From assembly GCA_000708835.1 (NCBI GenBank), contig DF237456.1:1-64000 (forward strand): a stretch of 64,000 nucleotides of DNA, in the 5' to 3' direction. Each line of letters begins with the position of its first letter. Position 1 is the first letter of the stretch. Shown in pieces: positions 35,435-46,773 of the stretch. The notes beneath the pieces are model-generated. The model searched no databases. It had not been told where the DNA came from and saw nothing but the letters and a program-made list of their open reading frames with translations. Both the position numbers and the translations under genes were made by a program. This DNA comes from Klebsormidium nitens (taxonomy: Eukaryota; Streptophyta; Klebsormidiophyceae; Klebsormidiales; Klebsormidiaceae).

Positions 35435-36503
35435 ATGGAGGCCCTAAACGCGCACCTCTTCGACTATGTGTTGGGCTTCCTCACGCCAGACGAGGCGTGC
35501 AAGGTGGCTGTCGCTTCCAAGACGCTGAGGGGATTGATCAATGAAAGCTCAATGTGGAAGACCTGGTGCGAGCGTGAATGCCCCTCCCTCACGACCTCTC
35601 CAGCAAGTGAGCTTGTGCGCGCACACTATGGCTCAGAACGTGGTGTCAGCTACAAAACACTGTACGCAAAGTTGGGAAACAACCAGTGTGACAAGTTGAC
35701 TTCCAGCTCAAGCCAACCTGAATGCACCTGCAGTAACAAGGGAACGACCACTTTGGAACAGTCAGAATACGTCATGCTGATGGACGTTCACGTCAGGGGG
35801 GAGGCCCGTCTGTTCTCCTCATCGGAGGGCAGCGAGATGGCTCCGAGCTTCCAAGGCCGCCAGGAAGACTGGGAGTTTGACCTTCTTGGAGATCGCAGAT
35901 GTGTGGCAGTTGTGGAGGGGATGCACGAACCGGGAGCTCAGGAAACAAATCCTCTCCGCTTTTCAGGAGGTCAGTCGAAACCACTGTAAGATGCATTTCA
36001 CATCTGAGGCCCCCCCAGAGCGGGTGAAGCTGCTCGAACAGGACGTGATGCTGTTCTCTTGGAGGCTCATGCGCAAGGCTGACGGGGCGATGCAGGCTTT
36101 GCTAGAGAGGGAGCCGGTGACTGTGAAAGATCAAGGCGCACGACCTTCCCGTATGTGTAGCGCTGGGTGCGCCCGGCGCGAGGCACCCTACCATCTGCGC
36201 TTGGAAGCAAAAGCGACCGTGAAGGACAAAGATGGGAGAAAGTTTGACTCCTTTCAGAGTGTAATGCGCTTGAGATGCTATTTCGAGAATCCTCATGCTG
36301 ATGGAAGCCTCGAAACCTGGGCTCGTGTGGCTCCCCTGCCGGCGTGGGATCCGCCTGTTTCGGAGTCACAGGGGTTTTCGCTGGAAGTAGGGCTTGTCGA
36401 GTATAGATGCATAGATCCTTTTAATGATTACCACAACTGGCAATACGTGGGGGCCTCTGACTTCAACTTTCTTCTCAAAAAATTTCTTCGAAGGTGGTTC
36501 TAA
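35435..36503 (+). CDS. F-box-like protein, frame break or 49-bp intron
   Basis: The N-terminus (HLFDYVLGFLTPDEACKVAVASKTLRGLINESSMWKTWCERECPSL) has the spacing and residues of a plant F-box, the motif that binds Skp1 in SCF ubiquitin ligases. The frame opened at 35435 ends at 35989. The remainder (EQDVMLFSWRLMRKAD to FLRRWF, stop 36503) continues in another frame. A 49-base intron with donor GAG|GTCAGT near 35971 and acceptor CCCCCCCAG before AGCGGGTG would restore the frame. Alternatively, a frameshift lies near 35870, because the second frame already looks protein-like from there (IADVWQLWRGC). An in-frame upstream exon 34985-35176, spliced to 35399, could add 76 residues (MARRHTSSD..., basic); the ATG at 34985 has a good ACCATGG context. 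The substrate is unknown. Confidence 0.55.
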
Positions 36504-37398
36504 GCAACACATCAGACTAAAGACTGGTCATGTCATCATTGTCACTTGTTTTTCGAAAAGCGGGCGAATTGGGGCGGGCCGCCACATCAGAGGTGTACTT
36601 TCTTAAGCTAGCTTACGGAACTGATCCTTAAGTGCGCTCTCCTTATTCTCAAAGAGCTGGGCTTAGAAGCTCAGACCAGATTCAGAGCTCGTGAACAAAC
36701 GGCATGCTTGAGTTCACACATGTGCAGAGTTTATGTATATGACTCACTAGGCTAGCACCCTAAACTTTGGGTGAATGCGCTTTTCAATGAGATCCGCGCC
36801 GTCTCGCCAATAAGTCTTGTTCCTGCCGCTCTAGCTAGCTAGCGGCAGATTCTCGCGCCTCTAATGAGTGGATTCAAGGACCTGCTAAGTGCATGATTCC
36901 AAGATTGTACTTAATCATCATGACGACAGCTCATATTAAGGACACATTGTAATTCTGTACCAGTGTCCTGCGCCGTGTAAGCCCTTAGGCGGCGCGCCCT
37001 CAAACAACTTGCCCATGTGAAGTACACGTACAGCTGGACAAAGCGCTGCGCGGGAAGGCTCGAGATACACAAAGACAACTGGCAGCGCATAGTACCGAAC
37101 TTCAATTTCTTCAAACTCAGGACGCTGCGTTCCTCAATCTTGTCCAGCTGGCACGTTGCAGGCCATTTTGAAAACGGCCTGGCGACTGTACGGAGCTTGC
37201 CACGAATAATTCAACTCTGCGAGCTTCGCCGAAGGCATCATCTTTGCCTTGACGGCAAAAACATGGATGAGAAATTAAGGTTGACGGTATTGATGGCATG
37301 CCTTACAGGTTTGCATGGAAATATTTTCCTTTTCTACATACTGTACTGTGGAGACGCCGGACTCCGTAACCCACTAGCCCTCATCATGCGTGCACAAG
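36504..37398. other. intergenic region between convergent genes
   Basis: 3' regions of the F-box-like gene (+) and the glycosyltransferase gene (-). The only structure noticed is a short palindromic segment at about 36824-36848 with arms CTGCCGCT and AGCGGCAG. Confidence 0.5.
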
Positions 37399-40300
37399 TC
37401 AACTCGTTGTATGAGCGGTCGGAAGGAACCCGCAGGCCCAGCCTTCGCATATCATTCTTTTGGGCGCTTCCTGCGCGCCCGGCCACAGCCTCGTCGACAC
37501 CGGCGGCAGCTTCCGCTCGTCAGTCGCGGGCTTCGCCTTCGCCTCCGCGCTTGGCTCTTGCCAGTCGCCGATGGGCGTGCAGCCGACCGCCTCGTAGTAC
37601 TCCTCGAGAGCCGCATTGATCACGTTCATGGCGTCGATCATGTAGATCATGCCCTGGAGAGAAAGATTGTCCTTCTTAGTCAAGAGAACGACGTTTAATG
37701 GCGACTCTCAGACCTGTGGGGTTCTCAGACGTACGCCGCCTGAGTTCGCTCTTGTCCAGAACGACTGCTAGAAGCGAACTGGACAGTGACATGTGATAAG
37801 CGCGAAAAGAGTTGCTGTCGCTTCTTCTTCATCTGGACCGTCAAGAAGGCGTCACGAAATCGAAAGCTGCAAACTGACTTGATACAGAGCGCGTTTTCAA
37901 CTCAGCCCTATTATTGCCCAAATCGTTAAGGCGAACACTGTGGGCACGATCCAAGCCGTTGGATCAACGTCAAACTGACAGGTGCACGGCTGGAGAGCTT
38001 GTACTACCTCTGGCTTTTGCTTCCAGCGACATTCGAACCCAGGGGAACCTCAGTATACGCAGTGAGGCGCATCTCCGAACCGAGTGCAAGCAGTAAAAGG
38101 TCAAACGCACGCAATTTTGGACTGGACGGCGTGCAAAACATAATGGATTCTTGAGGAGTACCAATCATATCTGAGCAGACCATCTAAAAGTGCACGGATC
38201 GGCTAGATTTGCCAAAGTTCACATGTTCTCTTTCTCTCTAACTAAAGCTACGTTTGTCCGGGAAAGAGTCCACAGTTTTGAATCTGAAGCAAAAAGCGTG
38301 TTTTGTAATTTATGAACGTACCTGCCGGACGTTCTCGTTGGCTTCCACAAGGGTCGCTGGGTCCGGCGGCTGCTCGAACAGCCGGCAGTTTCCGAGCAGT
38401 TTCCGGGCAAAGTACGGGGCCTTGTCCCAGGCCCAGTTCCCCGCCCCAATAGTCAGCGTATAGTGCAACAGCTTCGGAACAAGGCCTCCCGTCTCGGTCC
38501 CCACGAACAGTTGCAGGTTAAGGTCGTTGCGAATGTGGTGAATCAGACCCACCTCCGCCGCCCCGAAAACGTACCCGTACATCTCGAGGATCCAGTGCGG
38601 TTTTGAGTCGTCCCCCGAGTCGTGCGCGTATTTCCACCCCTTGGGATTCGTCCGCATGTCCTCGGTTATGCTCAACCACAGCGGCGCCACTTGCTTCAAG
38701 TCCTCGACGTGGAAGAGCAGCGTCCCGCCGACCTTTTGGCACAGGTGCGGGTTCTTGGTGTACATTGCCGCGAGCTCGTTGTCGCACCCGATGAGGTAAT
38801 TGTAGTGGCTGGCAGTCGGGCGGCCGCGCCGCGCACCCAACTCCCACGGGATGATCGGCTCCACGAAGATCATGTCCGTGTCTAAGATAATGATATACTC
38901 CGCCTTCGGACGTACGAACTCCAACCAGTGCCGGATTGCCAGCGGCTTATTGTAAGGGGGGTACCAATCGCCCGAGTCTGGGTGGACTTTGAACGAGGGG
39001 ACGACGTGCGTCGGGGCGAGATGGAGGTTGTTGTATTTCGCGAGGTCTTCGGTGCTACAGGAGAGCAGGCGGGTGATCGGCCCAGGTTGGCCGACGCGGC
39101 GGTGGCTGTAGACCAGCGCGAGGGTCTGCCAGTCCATGTAGTCGTTGCACTCGGCAGAGAAGATGGTGTGAATCCTGCATACATAGATTTCAAAATTCCG
39201 CTTATGCTCTGTTCAATCCTGAGATTTTTGAACCCATGGAGACACTTGATATACTGAAGACAATGGTTCGTTATCCATGTCGGTCCACTCGGCGGGAGAG
39301 GATGGTATAGATTCTGGGCCTGGTTATGCGAGAAGAGGCCAAATGACAGTTAGGATCTGGGGGTCAGTGTTGTCAAGAGTTTCTGGAGCGAACGGCAGAT
39401 AACAATAAATCATCCAATTATATACTTGCAATTCGTGCCATCGTTGCTTGATGATACAGTTTACTACAGAATCCGTATAGTTTTACCCTTTGTATGGTAC
39501 CTTAAAATCGAATATCACTGTTGTACGTAAGCACCGCTGGAATGTTTTATTATCGCAATCCCTTCCTACTCCCTCTCCAATGCCAGGACCCCAAAACCCA
39601 AGACCCGGAAACGAACAAAACAGAGCAGAAAGGGTGGTGCACAACTGATAAGGAGTGTTGGATATGGGCGACAGTGGTGAAATTTTGCATGGAATCTAGA
39701 GAGGGTGCTTTGCAGAACGTGCGCAACCCCTGTAAGAAAGACTTAGCAGAGTGAGGATTGGTTTGAAAAACTTGGCAGATTGTGGTCGAAGTCACGATTT
39801 TTGTGATTGAGCTTTGCAGCAGAAAGCTGGGGGCATACTTCATATGCGATGGTCATGGGCGTCACTTATGACAAAACGTTTCCTTTTACATGTACAAGCT
39901 CTTTGTCTGGAAACAGCATATGTTGAGGGGCCAACCGTATCAAAAGTGCGGTGAGATTTTGAGGGGCCATAGAGAAAGCTAGGTTTTGATACAAGCACTC
40001 CAAGATTTCAAAAGCATATACTTGATAGAGCTCAGGCAAGCAACAATCGGTGCTTTGCATTGCTGTGCTCCATTAACCACTTGCATATCGAGTGCACTGA
40101 TGTCTCTGAGCTGATTGACAAACACAGCTGAAGGTGTTGAACAATATCAGTCCAAAGCAATGGAAATTGAAGTGAGCTCTGGCATGTGTACGTCCAACAT
40201 CACGGTTCTTATACCTCCTTGTAAAAGAACGAAGCTGAACGGAGAGCTCAAGACAGAGAGGCGCAAAATATGTGCAGCTGCGAAAAGCTCACCTGTCATC

Positions 40301-40423
40301 ATACTTGCGCTCTCTGATGGCCCCCTGAACCCTGCCAACCAGCAGCCCTATGCAGAGCAGGACGAAGGGCATCCGCCAAAGAGCTACTCTAGCTGCCACA
40401 GGGCAGAGCCTAAGGCGATCCAT
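37399..40423 (-). CDS. hydroxyproline O-arabinosyltransferase-like glycosyltransferase (GT95/GT96 type)
   Basis: Three exons with matching phases: 40293-40423, 38322-39174 and 37399-37653, giving 412 aa. Exon 1 supplies a hydrophobic N-terminal signal or anchor (PFVLLCIGLLVGRVQG), as expected for a secretory-pathway enzyme. Exon 2 contains the family signature: DWQTLALVYS, GQPGPITRLLSCS, DLAKYNNLHLAPTHVVPS, GDWYPPYNKPLAI, the LDTDMI donor-metal motif, IPWELGARRGRP, YLIGCDN, and GGTLLFHVEDLK. The C-terminal half (PPDPATLVEANENVRQ then IDAMNVINAAL) resembles the HPAT/RDN1 family that arabinosylates hydroxyproline on extensins and CLE peptides in the Golgi. The related peptidyl-serine galactosyltransferase family is an alternative. 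The start at 40423 precedes the signal-like segment; a nearby downstream Met is also possible. The promoter lies in or next to the assembly gap. Confidence 0.85.
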
Positions 40424-41459
40424 TGTTCCCGCCACAAGTGCCCTGGCACTGCGCGAGCTGAAACCTGCTAAGCAGAGCAACTGAGAAGTGGTCAACTCTG
40501 TCAACTCCTGGGCCCTACTAAAGCTTGGAGCTCCTCTTTGGCTGCTGCTGGCACCACCTGTACAGACTGTACTAAGTACAATCAGGTACATATCAAATGC
40601 AGGTGTACAGCACCTAGCTAGGTAGGTACCTAGTTAATGCGTAACTTATGGAAGCTGCGTGGTACACAGAAACATNNNNNNNNNNNNNNNNNNNNNNNNN
40701 NNNNNNNNNNNNNNNNNNNNNNNNNNNNNNNNNNNNNNNNNNNNNNNNNNNNNNNNNNNNNNNNNNNNNNNNNNNNNNNNNNNNNNNNNNNNNNNNNNNN
40801 NNNNNNNNNNNNNNNNNNNNNNNNNNNNNNNNNNNNNNNNNNNNNNNNNNNNNNNNNNNNNNNNNNNNNNNNNNNNNNNNNNNNNNNNNNNNNNNNNNNN
40901 NNNNNNNNNNNNNNNNNNNNNNNNNNNNNNNNNNNNNNNNNNNNNNNNNNNNNNNNNNNNNNNNNNNNNNNNNNNNNNNNNNNNNNNNNNNNNNNNNNNN
41001 NNNNNNNNNNNNNNNNNNNNNNNNNNNNNNNNNNNNNNNNNNNNNNNNNNNNNNNNNNNNNNNNNNNNNNNNNNNNNNNNNNNNNNNNNNNNNNNNNNNN
41101 NNNNNNNNNNNNNNNNNNNNNNNNNNATAGAAACAACCTTCAAGTTCGAAAACCTGTGCTCAGAGTCCAGACTCAGAGGTGGTTGAGAATTGAAACCGAC
41201 CTTTATGAAAGCGCCCACGACGACGTCAGAAGCCAGTGTCAATATCTACCGGAGCGCTACACTGCGGCTTGATTGACACTGGTGATGCTTTCTTTGCCAG
41301 GCTTGGCACCTACCGTACCTATCTGACTCTGACTCTCCCAGTCCGTCTGAGCTGATGCTTGGATTTGCACTCTGCAGGGCTCACATTATCCCCTGGAAGC
41401 GAAAAGGCGCGTCCAGCTTCCTCCTCTTGCTGTCGGTACTTCAGACTATTAAGGAGAAC
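40424..41459. other. divergent intergenic region containing an assembly gap
   Basis: This lies between the divergent glycosyltransferase (-) and small membrane protein (+) genes. Bases 40676-41126 are N, so about half is unknown. Just before the gap is a CTAGCTAGGTAGGTACCTAG cluster like the GGTACC-rich clusters near both window ends. Confidence 0.9.
40676..41126. other. assembly gap (451 N)
   Basis: An unbroken run of N. Any reading frame drawn across it is meaningless. Confidence 1.
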
Positions 41460-41672
41460 ATGAGACGGCAAAGCAATGCTCCAAGGCGCCCCAATCTCTT
41501 GACACGTGCGGTGGAGGGCGTGTTTGATCTTGTGCGCCTGGCAGAGTTTGAGATTCTCTTTGTGGTCTTCCTGGTGATAGTCCTGCTCCTTATCAAGGAC
41601 CTGGTGAGTACAAGGCCAGAAGACCTACATCTATTTGACGGGAGCACAAAGCGTTTCCCTCTGTACATCTGA
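41460..41672 (+). CDS. small single-pass membrane protein, plant-type
   Basis: The reading frame gives 70 aa from the ATG at 41460; an in-frame upstream ATG at 41355 would add 35 residues. A basic N-terminus (MRRQSNAPRRPNLLTRAVEG) is followed by FDLVRLAEFEILFVVFLVIV and a hydrophobic stretch ending LLLIKDLVSTRPE, which is one transmembrane helix. This order (basic, RLAEFEILF, helix, KDL, RPE) resembles a short uncharacterised protein I recall from land plants, but I cannot name it. A potential donor GGTGAGTA inside KDL|VSTRPE leaves open that the last 22 residues are intronic. It lies 273 bases before CFAP20 on the same strand. Confidence 0.6.
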   Translation: MRRQSNAPRRPNLLTRAVEGVFDLVRLAEFEILFVVFLVIVLLLIKDLVSTRPEDLHLFDGSTKRFPLYI

Positions 41673-41945
41673 GGATCTGTGGGAATAGGGGAATGTAATT
41701 CAGAAGTGCAGAGAAAGCCAATAGAGGAGTAAGTCTCCTGATCAAACTCTAGGGTTGAGCATCTGCTGCCTGGAGCAAACATTTATCTGCCGATAATCCA
41801 AGGACATTTATCTCTACTTTTAACCTCTGTTGCAGACTGCCCGACCACAATACAACCAGATATTCACGAGAAGCATCCCGGATCAGTTGAGGCAATAGGA
41901 TAGTGGCAAGGGAATAGCAAGCGGCGTGACTGGAAAGCCGCGAAA

Positions 41946-44837
41946 ATGTTTAAGAACACGTTCCAGTCCGGGTTCCTCTCCATACTGTACAGCATAGGGT
42001 AAGCACGCCGTACTTTATTCGAGCCTTCTCACCTGTGGAACTTCCACCATCTGAATGCAACTTGTGCAGAATAGTACAAGTGGAAGGGCCAAGGGGGCAA
42101 AAAAAGGGCCCCTTGCTTTGTGGGGCTGACTCTACCTAACCAGGGTTTGTAAAATAGTCCGCTAATTTCTTTTGGGGCAGGACTCAGCTTGCAGGATCAC
42201 AGTTTTGCTTGGCTTCAGGTTGGGGTTTGCAGAGGGTCTGGGCAGCGACTGATGCTCTGTTCCTCTGTCGCAGGAGCAAGCCCCTCCAAATTTGGGACAA
42301 ACAAGGTGAGGTGTTGACCAGTGATTCAAGCCGATCTGTTCGATTGTTTTTTGGCAACAAATACCATGTTTCTGACAACATACAACAGTCTTGCTTTCTT
42401 GAGCTGTCGTCATCAAGAACAAAGATGAATGGAAAGGGTGTTATGAAGGTGAAGGGCTGGGAAGGGGCGATTGGATGGAAAATGCAGATTCGACCTGTTG
42501 AGTTGTTAAGCGGTTCCGATACTCCTCAGCGTGCACAAATTGCACCAGCATCACAATCAAACCACGAGACCCAACAGAACGCAAGCTCTTGCTAGGTTCC
42601 CCTTCTTAGAGTGCGCGCATTCTAGACGGGCAATGGGTGCAAGTCTTTGAGCTGACAGTGAAGTCTGCACATTAACAGGGCAGAAGAGCTGTTTATTTTC
42701 TTGAGAATCGGTTGTGAAAGAGTACACAATGTTACTTTTCCAACCTGCAAGTCTCTCAAGAACCGGTGGAATCAAAGGGTTGAACAGAATTGAAAGGGCC
42801 CTTTACAATGCTCCCAGTCGGTCATATCTACAGTGCGGACGGAGTCGGTCACCCTAAGCACCGCCTTCGATAGTTCCAGAAAGAAAGTCAATTGACGATT
42901 AAGACACCATACATGCACTTGAAAGATCAAAACTAGAACCTCTAGTCAGTTAATGAGCTGAGGAAGGGACGCAGTCTGGGCAATCATTGTCCACTCTCCT
43001 CTAGCACCCCTAGCTGAGTAGACCGTCTTCTACCGGAAGTGCGTACATCAAATGCAGCGCGTTCAAGCTCAACTTTTCTTGCCCCTCTGCAGAAGAGACT
43101 GATCACATCAGGCGTGCAGCTCGCCAATCTTTGAACTTTCTCCTGTCCACGCAGTTAAGAAATGGGCGCATCAAGCGCGTCACTTGCCAACATCTCAAGT
43201 GCTCTTTCCCACAGCAATAAAGCATGGCACTCATTAACGCATTTCATTTTTCACTTTATTTTGTAATCAAGAATGGGCACATTAAGCACACTGCTTGCTT
43301 AGGCACATTCTTCATTCTCCCTCTGCTGTCAAGAATGGGCACATTTAGCGCAACACGGACGGCGACATCGAGAGCAGCGTCCTGGAGATCATTTACACTA
43401 ACGTCAGCACCAACTTCATGACAATCATGGCATCGCTCGCTAAAAATTCAACTTCGCTCCTATCCACGCAGTCAAGAATGGGCACATCAAACGCATCACA
43501 GATGGCGACATCCAGAGCAGCGTCCTGGAGATCATGGGCACCAACGTCAGCACCAACTTCATCACATGCCCTGCGGACCCGCAGGCCACGCTGGGGATCA
43601 AGCTCCCGTTCCTGGTCATGATTATCAAGAACCTCAAGAAGTACTTCACGTTCGAGGTCCAGGTGCTCGACGACAAGAATGTGCGCCGCCGGTTCCGGGC
43701 GTCCAACTATCAGGTGCGGTTTCGTCGGCGTTGTGCATCTATGCTTTGGTTGTCCTGTTCTCCGCAGAAGCTGAGTCGGTTGGAACATCGAGTGCGCTTG
43801 GAATCTAGATACCCGTTTGGACAAAGACGAGGATCGGTTTCGGGCTCTTGGGGTCTTCAAGGGCGGATCAATCTGTTCTCATTTTTGATTGATCAGAAGC
43901 TGCGGTTGATTTGAGTTGCGATACTGGCTGCCTGGACCGTCTCATCCGCCGAATAGGTCACTCACTGATCAATCTTTGATTTCCATTTTTACATTGAAAG
44001 CAAAGCCAGCGACGCTTTGAGATGTTCTAATCTTGAAAAACGAAAGCTAGGCCGTGGGACACCAGAAAACGTGGGGTACGTGTCACAAATATGCCTCAAA
44101 GACCGAGCAATTTAAACTCCTGAACTTGCATTTTCAAAGCTAGTCCGTTACACGGCACCGCTTTAATCTTGTTAGATGGTCAGAAAGTCTTAAAGTCCTT
44201 GCTTCCCACACTATACTCTCTGTCTCACGTCGGCGTCCTGAGCTTCCAACTGCAAACCTGGCCCCCAAAATCCCTAGCTTCGATCTTTTAACGCTTCTGA
44301 CAGTCAGCTGCGTGCAAAGCGTTCCCTCTGCATCGTGCCTCTTCGCCCGGACCACATCTAGCTCACTTTGAAGCAGCTGGAAACGGCCCCGACTTCGGAC
44401 TGTGTAAAAGAACGCACAGCCTTCTGTGGTGTTCCTCACTGCAGTCGAAGACGCACGTGAAGCCCTTACATCCGCAGGATATCCATGCGAGTAGGATATC
44501 AAATATGTTTTGCATGCCGGGCTTCCGCAGAGCATCGAAAGTACTGTCAAATGCTAACTTCTATCGACTCGCACTGCTTTTCCTCCCACAGTCGACCACG
44601 CGGGTGAAGCCGTTCATCTGCACGATGCCCATGCGGCTGGACGAGGGCTGGAACCAGATCCAGTTCAACCTGAGCGACTTCACGCGGCGCGCGTACGGCA
44701 CCAACTACATCGAGACGCTGCGCGTGCAGATCCACGCCAACTGCCGCATCCGTCGCATCTACTTCTCCGACCGGCTCTACTCCGAGGAGGAGCTGCCGCC
44801 GGAGTTCAAACTCTTCCTGCCCATCCAGGTAGGTTAA
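41946..44837 (+). CDS. CFAP20: cilia- and flagella-associated protein 20 (CFAP20/BUG22)
   Basis: A highly conserved protein of ciliary doublet microtubules and basal bodies, also kept in many land plants. Four exons with matching phases: 41946-41998, 42274-42305, 43472-43713 and 44592-44837. The product begins [18 protein letters not shown], continues [19 protein letters not shown], then [20 protein letters not shown] and [19 protein letters not shown], and ends [19 protein letters not shown] with [12 protein letters not shown]. Length is 190 aa, typical of the family. Reading through to TAA at 44837 adds VG after LPIQ. A splice at GTAGGT (44829) into an unseen last exon is possible, because the downstream echo also keeps this donor. 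Presence is compatible with a flagellate or a non-flagellate streptophyte. Introns 2 and 3 and the 3' flank carry exon-edge echoes. Confidence 0.97.
43147..43430 (+). repeat. three echoes of CFAP20 exon 3 start
   Basis: Copies of the exon start (TCAAGAATGGGCACATCAAA) begin at 43155, 43267 and 43329, before the true start at 43472. The last copy extends through CGTCCTGGAGATCAT and ACGTCAGCACCAACTTCAT but has changes that break the frame. The first keeps the acceptor CCACGCAG, while the nearest two have lost AG (GTAA, CTGT). Confidence 0.93.
44445..44500 (+). repeat. echo of CFAP20 exon 4 start
   Basis: GCAGTCGAAGACGCACGTGA and CCGCAGGATATCCATGCG copy the acceptor and first 45 bases of exon 4 (44588-44637), which read CACAGTCGACCACGCGGGTGA and TGCACGATGCCCATGCGG. 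Confidence 0.85.
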
Positions 44838-44921
44838 GGACCTCGAGTTTGGACATGGTTTGGATTCTGCCAGGGTTTACATTCATAGTTAAGCAGCCGT
44901 GCTTGGTGTTCACCGCTTTCT

Positions 44922-44990
44922 GGAACTTTGCTGATTCCAAGGACGAACTACCGCTAGAGTCCAAGCTTTTCCTGCCTACCCAGGTGGGTC
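44922..44990 (+). repeat. echo of CFAP20 last exon end
   Basis: GACGAACTACCGCTAGAGTC followed by CAAGCTTTTCCTGCC and ACCCAGGTGGGTCAAG copies 44785-44838. It includes a donor-like GGTGGGT at the position where the exon has GGTAGGT followed by the stop. Confidence 0.88.
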
Positions 44991-46512
44991 AAGAAACCAA
45001 AAAAAACCGAACATGGAAGTTTTCAGTTTGTCGGTGATGACGGAGTGGATCTTTTGGTTCAGCAGAACGTTTATGGCAGATATGGCTGTGAATAAGGATG
45101 AAAGCATCTCAGGAAAGCTCTGATGTCGAGTGCGCAACGCTTTGCTTTTACATCAAGTCTCGACCAGAACGTGGGGAGCCGCTGCTCTGCTTTTGTCCTG
45201 CTCACTGTTGGCTTGGTAACAGAAGATGTCTGCGCACTCAGCAACTCGAAAAGGACGGAGAGTCAGAGCTGATAGGATTTCTAGATCGAACCCATAGGCA
45301 ATTGCCTTTCAAGGCTAGAAAAGACGAGTGACTCGCACCTCTTTTGAACAACCCCTTGTTGTCATAACCTGCGCTCATGAGTTGCATTTTGGCTCGGTTG
45401 TTGGGCTCTGCCCGATATAGAGAGCCGATCACGGGAATAAAGGGCCAAGGTTTGTCGATGGTCAAAGCAGTCCCCGCATCGGACCCTTTCGAACCCTCTT
45501 TGGTTTGCTGCTTTGAATCAGTCCATTCGGGTCTGCCCGAACCGCATGTCCTTCGAGAATGAAGTATTTGTCAGCTTTTGAAAACGTCTTGTTTCCAAAC
45601 GGGTGTGAAACCAGAAGCGAGCCTGCTACGTATCAATATTATTGCGATATGCAACCGCTCATTGGGCGGTCCAGAAGGATGGATGATCTGACGTTCTCTC
45701 TTGCTTGTGTAGAAAACGTCATGAAGGGCAGGCGCTCGCAGCTCATAGGTTAGGATCGAACTATCGGAACATGCAACCGAGGTGGATAGGCCATGCTTGA
45801 AGAATGATTGGAAGCCGGTTTTGAAAACATCCTTGAAACGCTCTAGTGCAAGGAGGCTGAAAGCAGCGTTTGCTTCGAGCTCCATGCGTGATGTACATTC
45901 AGCAATTGCAACGGATCTCGGCGGATGAGGCCTTCAAATCCGAGCCTTGAAAATCAGTTGCAACCGCCAAAACGCAATCTTGGGAACCGTCAAGCAAGCT
46001 CGTAATATTCTGCAGTAGTCAGTACTGCACTTCTCAGGGGACGAAAAGCTCCCCTCGGTGGTTTTCCCTTTCATTTAGTGACCAACATGACGGTCACAAA
46101 AATGTTGGCGGCTTCAAGCTGATTGCAACCTTGTTTAAATTGTTGTCTCTCTCAAAAGCTGTCTTTAGCACGGCCCAGAGTGCTCGAGTTTTATCTGAGG
46201 AACTCAAGGCATGACGGACGGTTGTTGCAATCTAAAATAATATGCTGTCACGACTAAGGAAAAACCCAAAATTTCCCAATTCCATGATCCGTGTGCTATA
46301 ATCGTCATCAAATGTGCACTATAGTATAGCTGCCTAGGCTTAAAGGCTTCCGCAACAATGATGACCTCCGGCCATCCAATCGCTTTCATCTGTTCGATTT
46401 TAACTCTGGGGGCGGCCCTATACCGTAACCATTGTGACAGCTGACAAAGCGGAGAGCCCCGGATCCCCTGTCTGCATGTTTTAACCAACGCAGGGGTAAC
46501 CGCTAACGCGGT

Positions 46513-46520
46513 TATATATA
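46513..46520 (+). promoter_or_regulatory. candidate TATA box
   Basis: TATATATA in the context GGTTATATATAGCGCG lies 254 bases before the ATG of the F-box/LRR-like gene. The distance fits a TATA box followed by a 5' UTR of roughly 220 bases. This rests on sequence match only. Confidence 0.35.
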
Positions 46521-46773
46521 GCGCGTACTGCAACCGTAAACCACCCAAAAGCCAGTTAACCCTATCGTTTTAAGATGCTGCTCGGCGCTCGCGCACATGC
46601 GGCGGGTTACAGAAAGCGCGGCTGAATCAAACATGTGCATGCTGACTTTGTTCGATTCACTTCCGTTCCAAGGTTTTGTGTTCAGAACTTGAACTTGAAC
46701 TTGAAGCAGCTTGCGCCAGCTTCGGAAGGCAGAAGGGCCGGACAGGGCCGCGAATCAGAGGCAAGAGGTGGCT

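Larger units (their letters stand above)
44838..46773. other. intergenic region after CFAP20
   Basis: Apart from the exon echo at 44922-44990, I see no coding segment. Open frames here lack domains. The distal part is the promoter of the F-box/LRR-like gene. Confidence 0.5.

Noticed and set aside
38020-38110. Possible tRNA on the reverse strand (GGTTCGAAT with a CCTCA/TGAGG stem)
   Set aside because: The loop between the anticodon-like stems is 10 bases and the T-arm stem does not pair, so no cloverleaf can be formed. It lies in the glycosyltransferase intron.
40630-41272. Open frames across the N run
   Set aside because: They consist mainly of undefined residues in the assembly gap.
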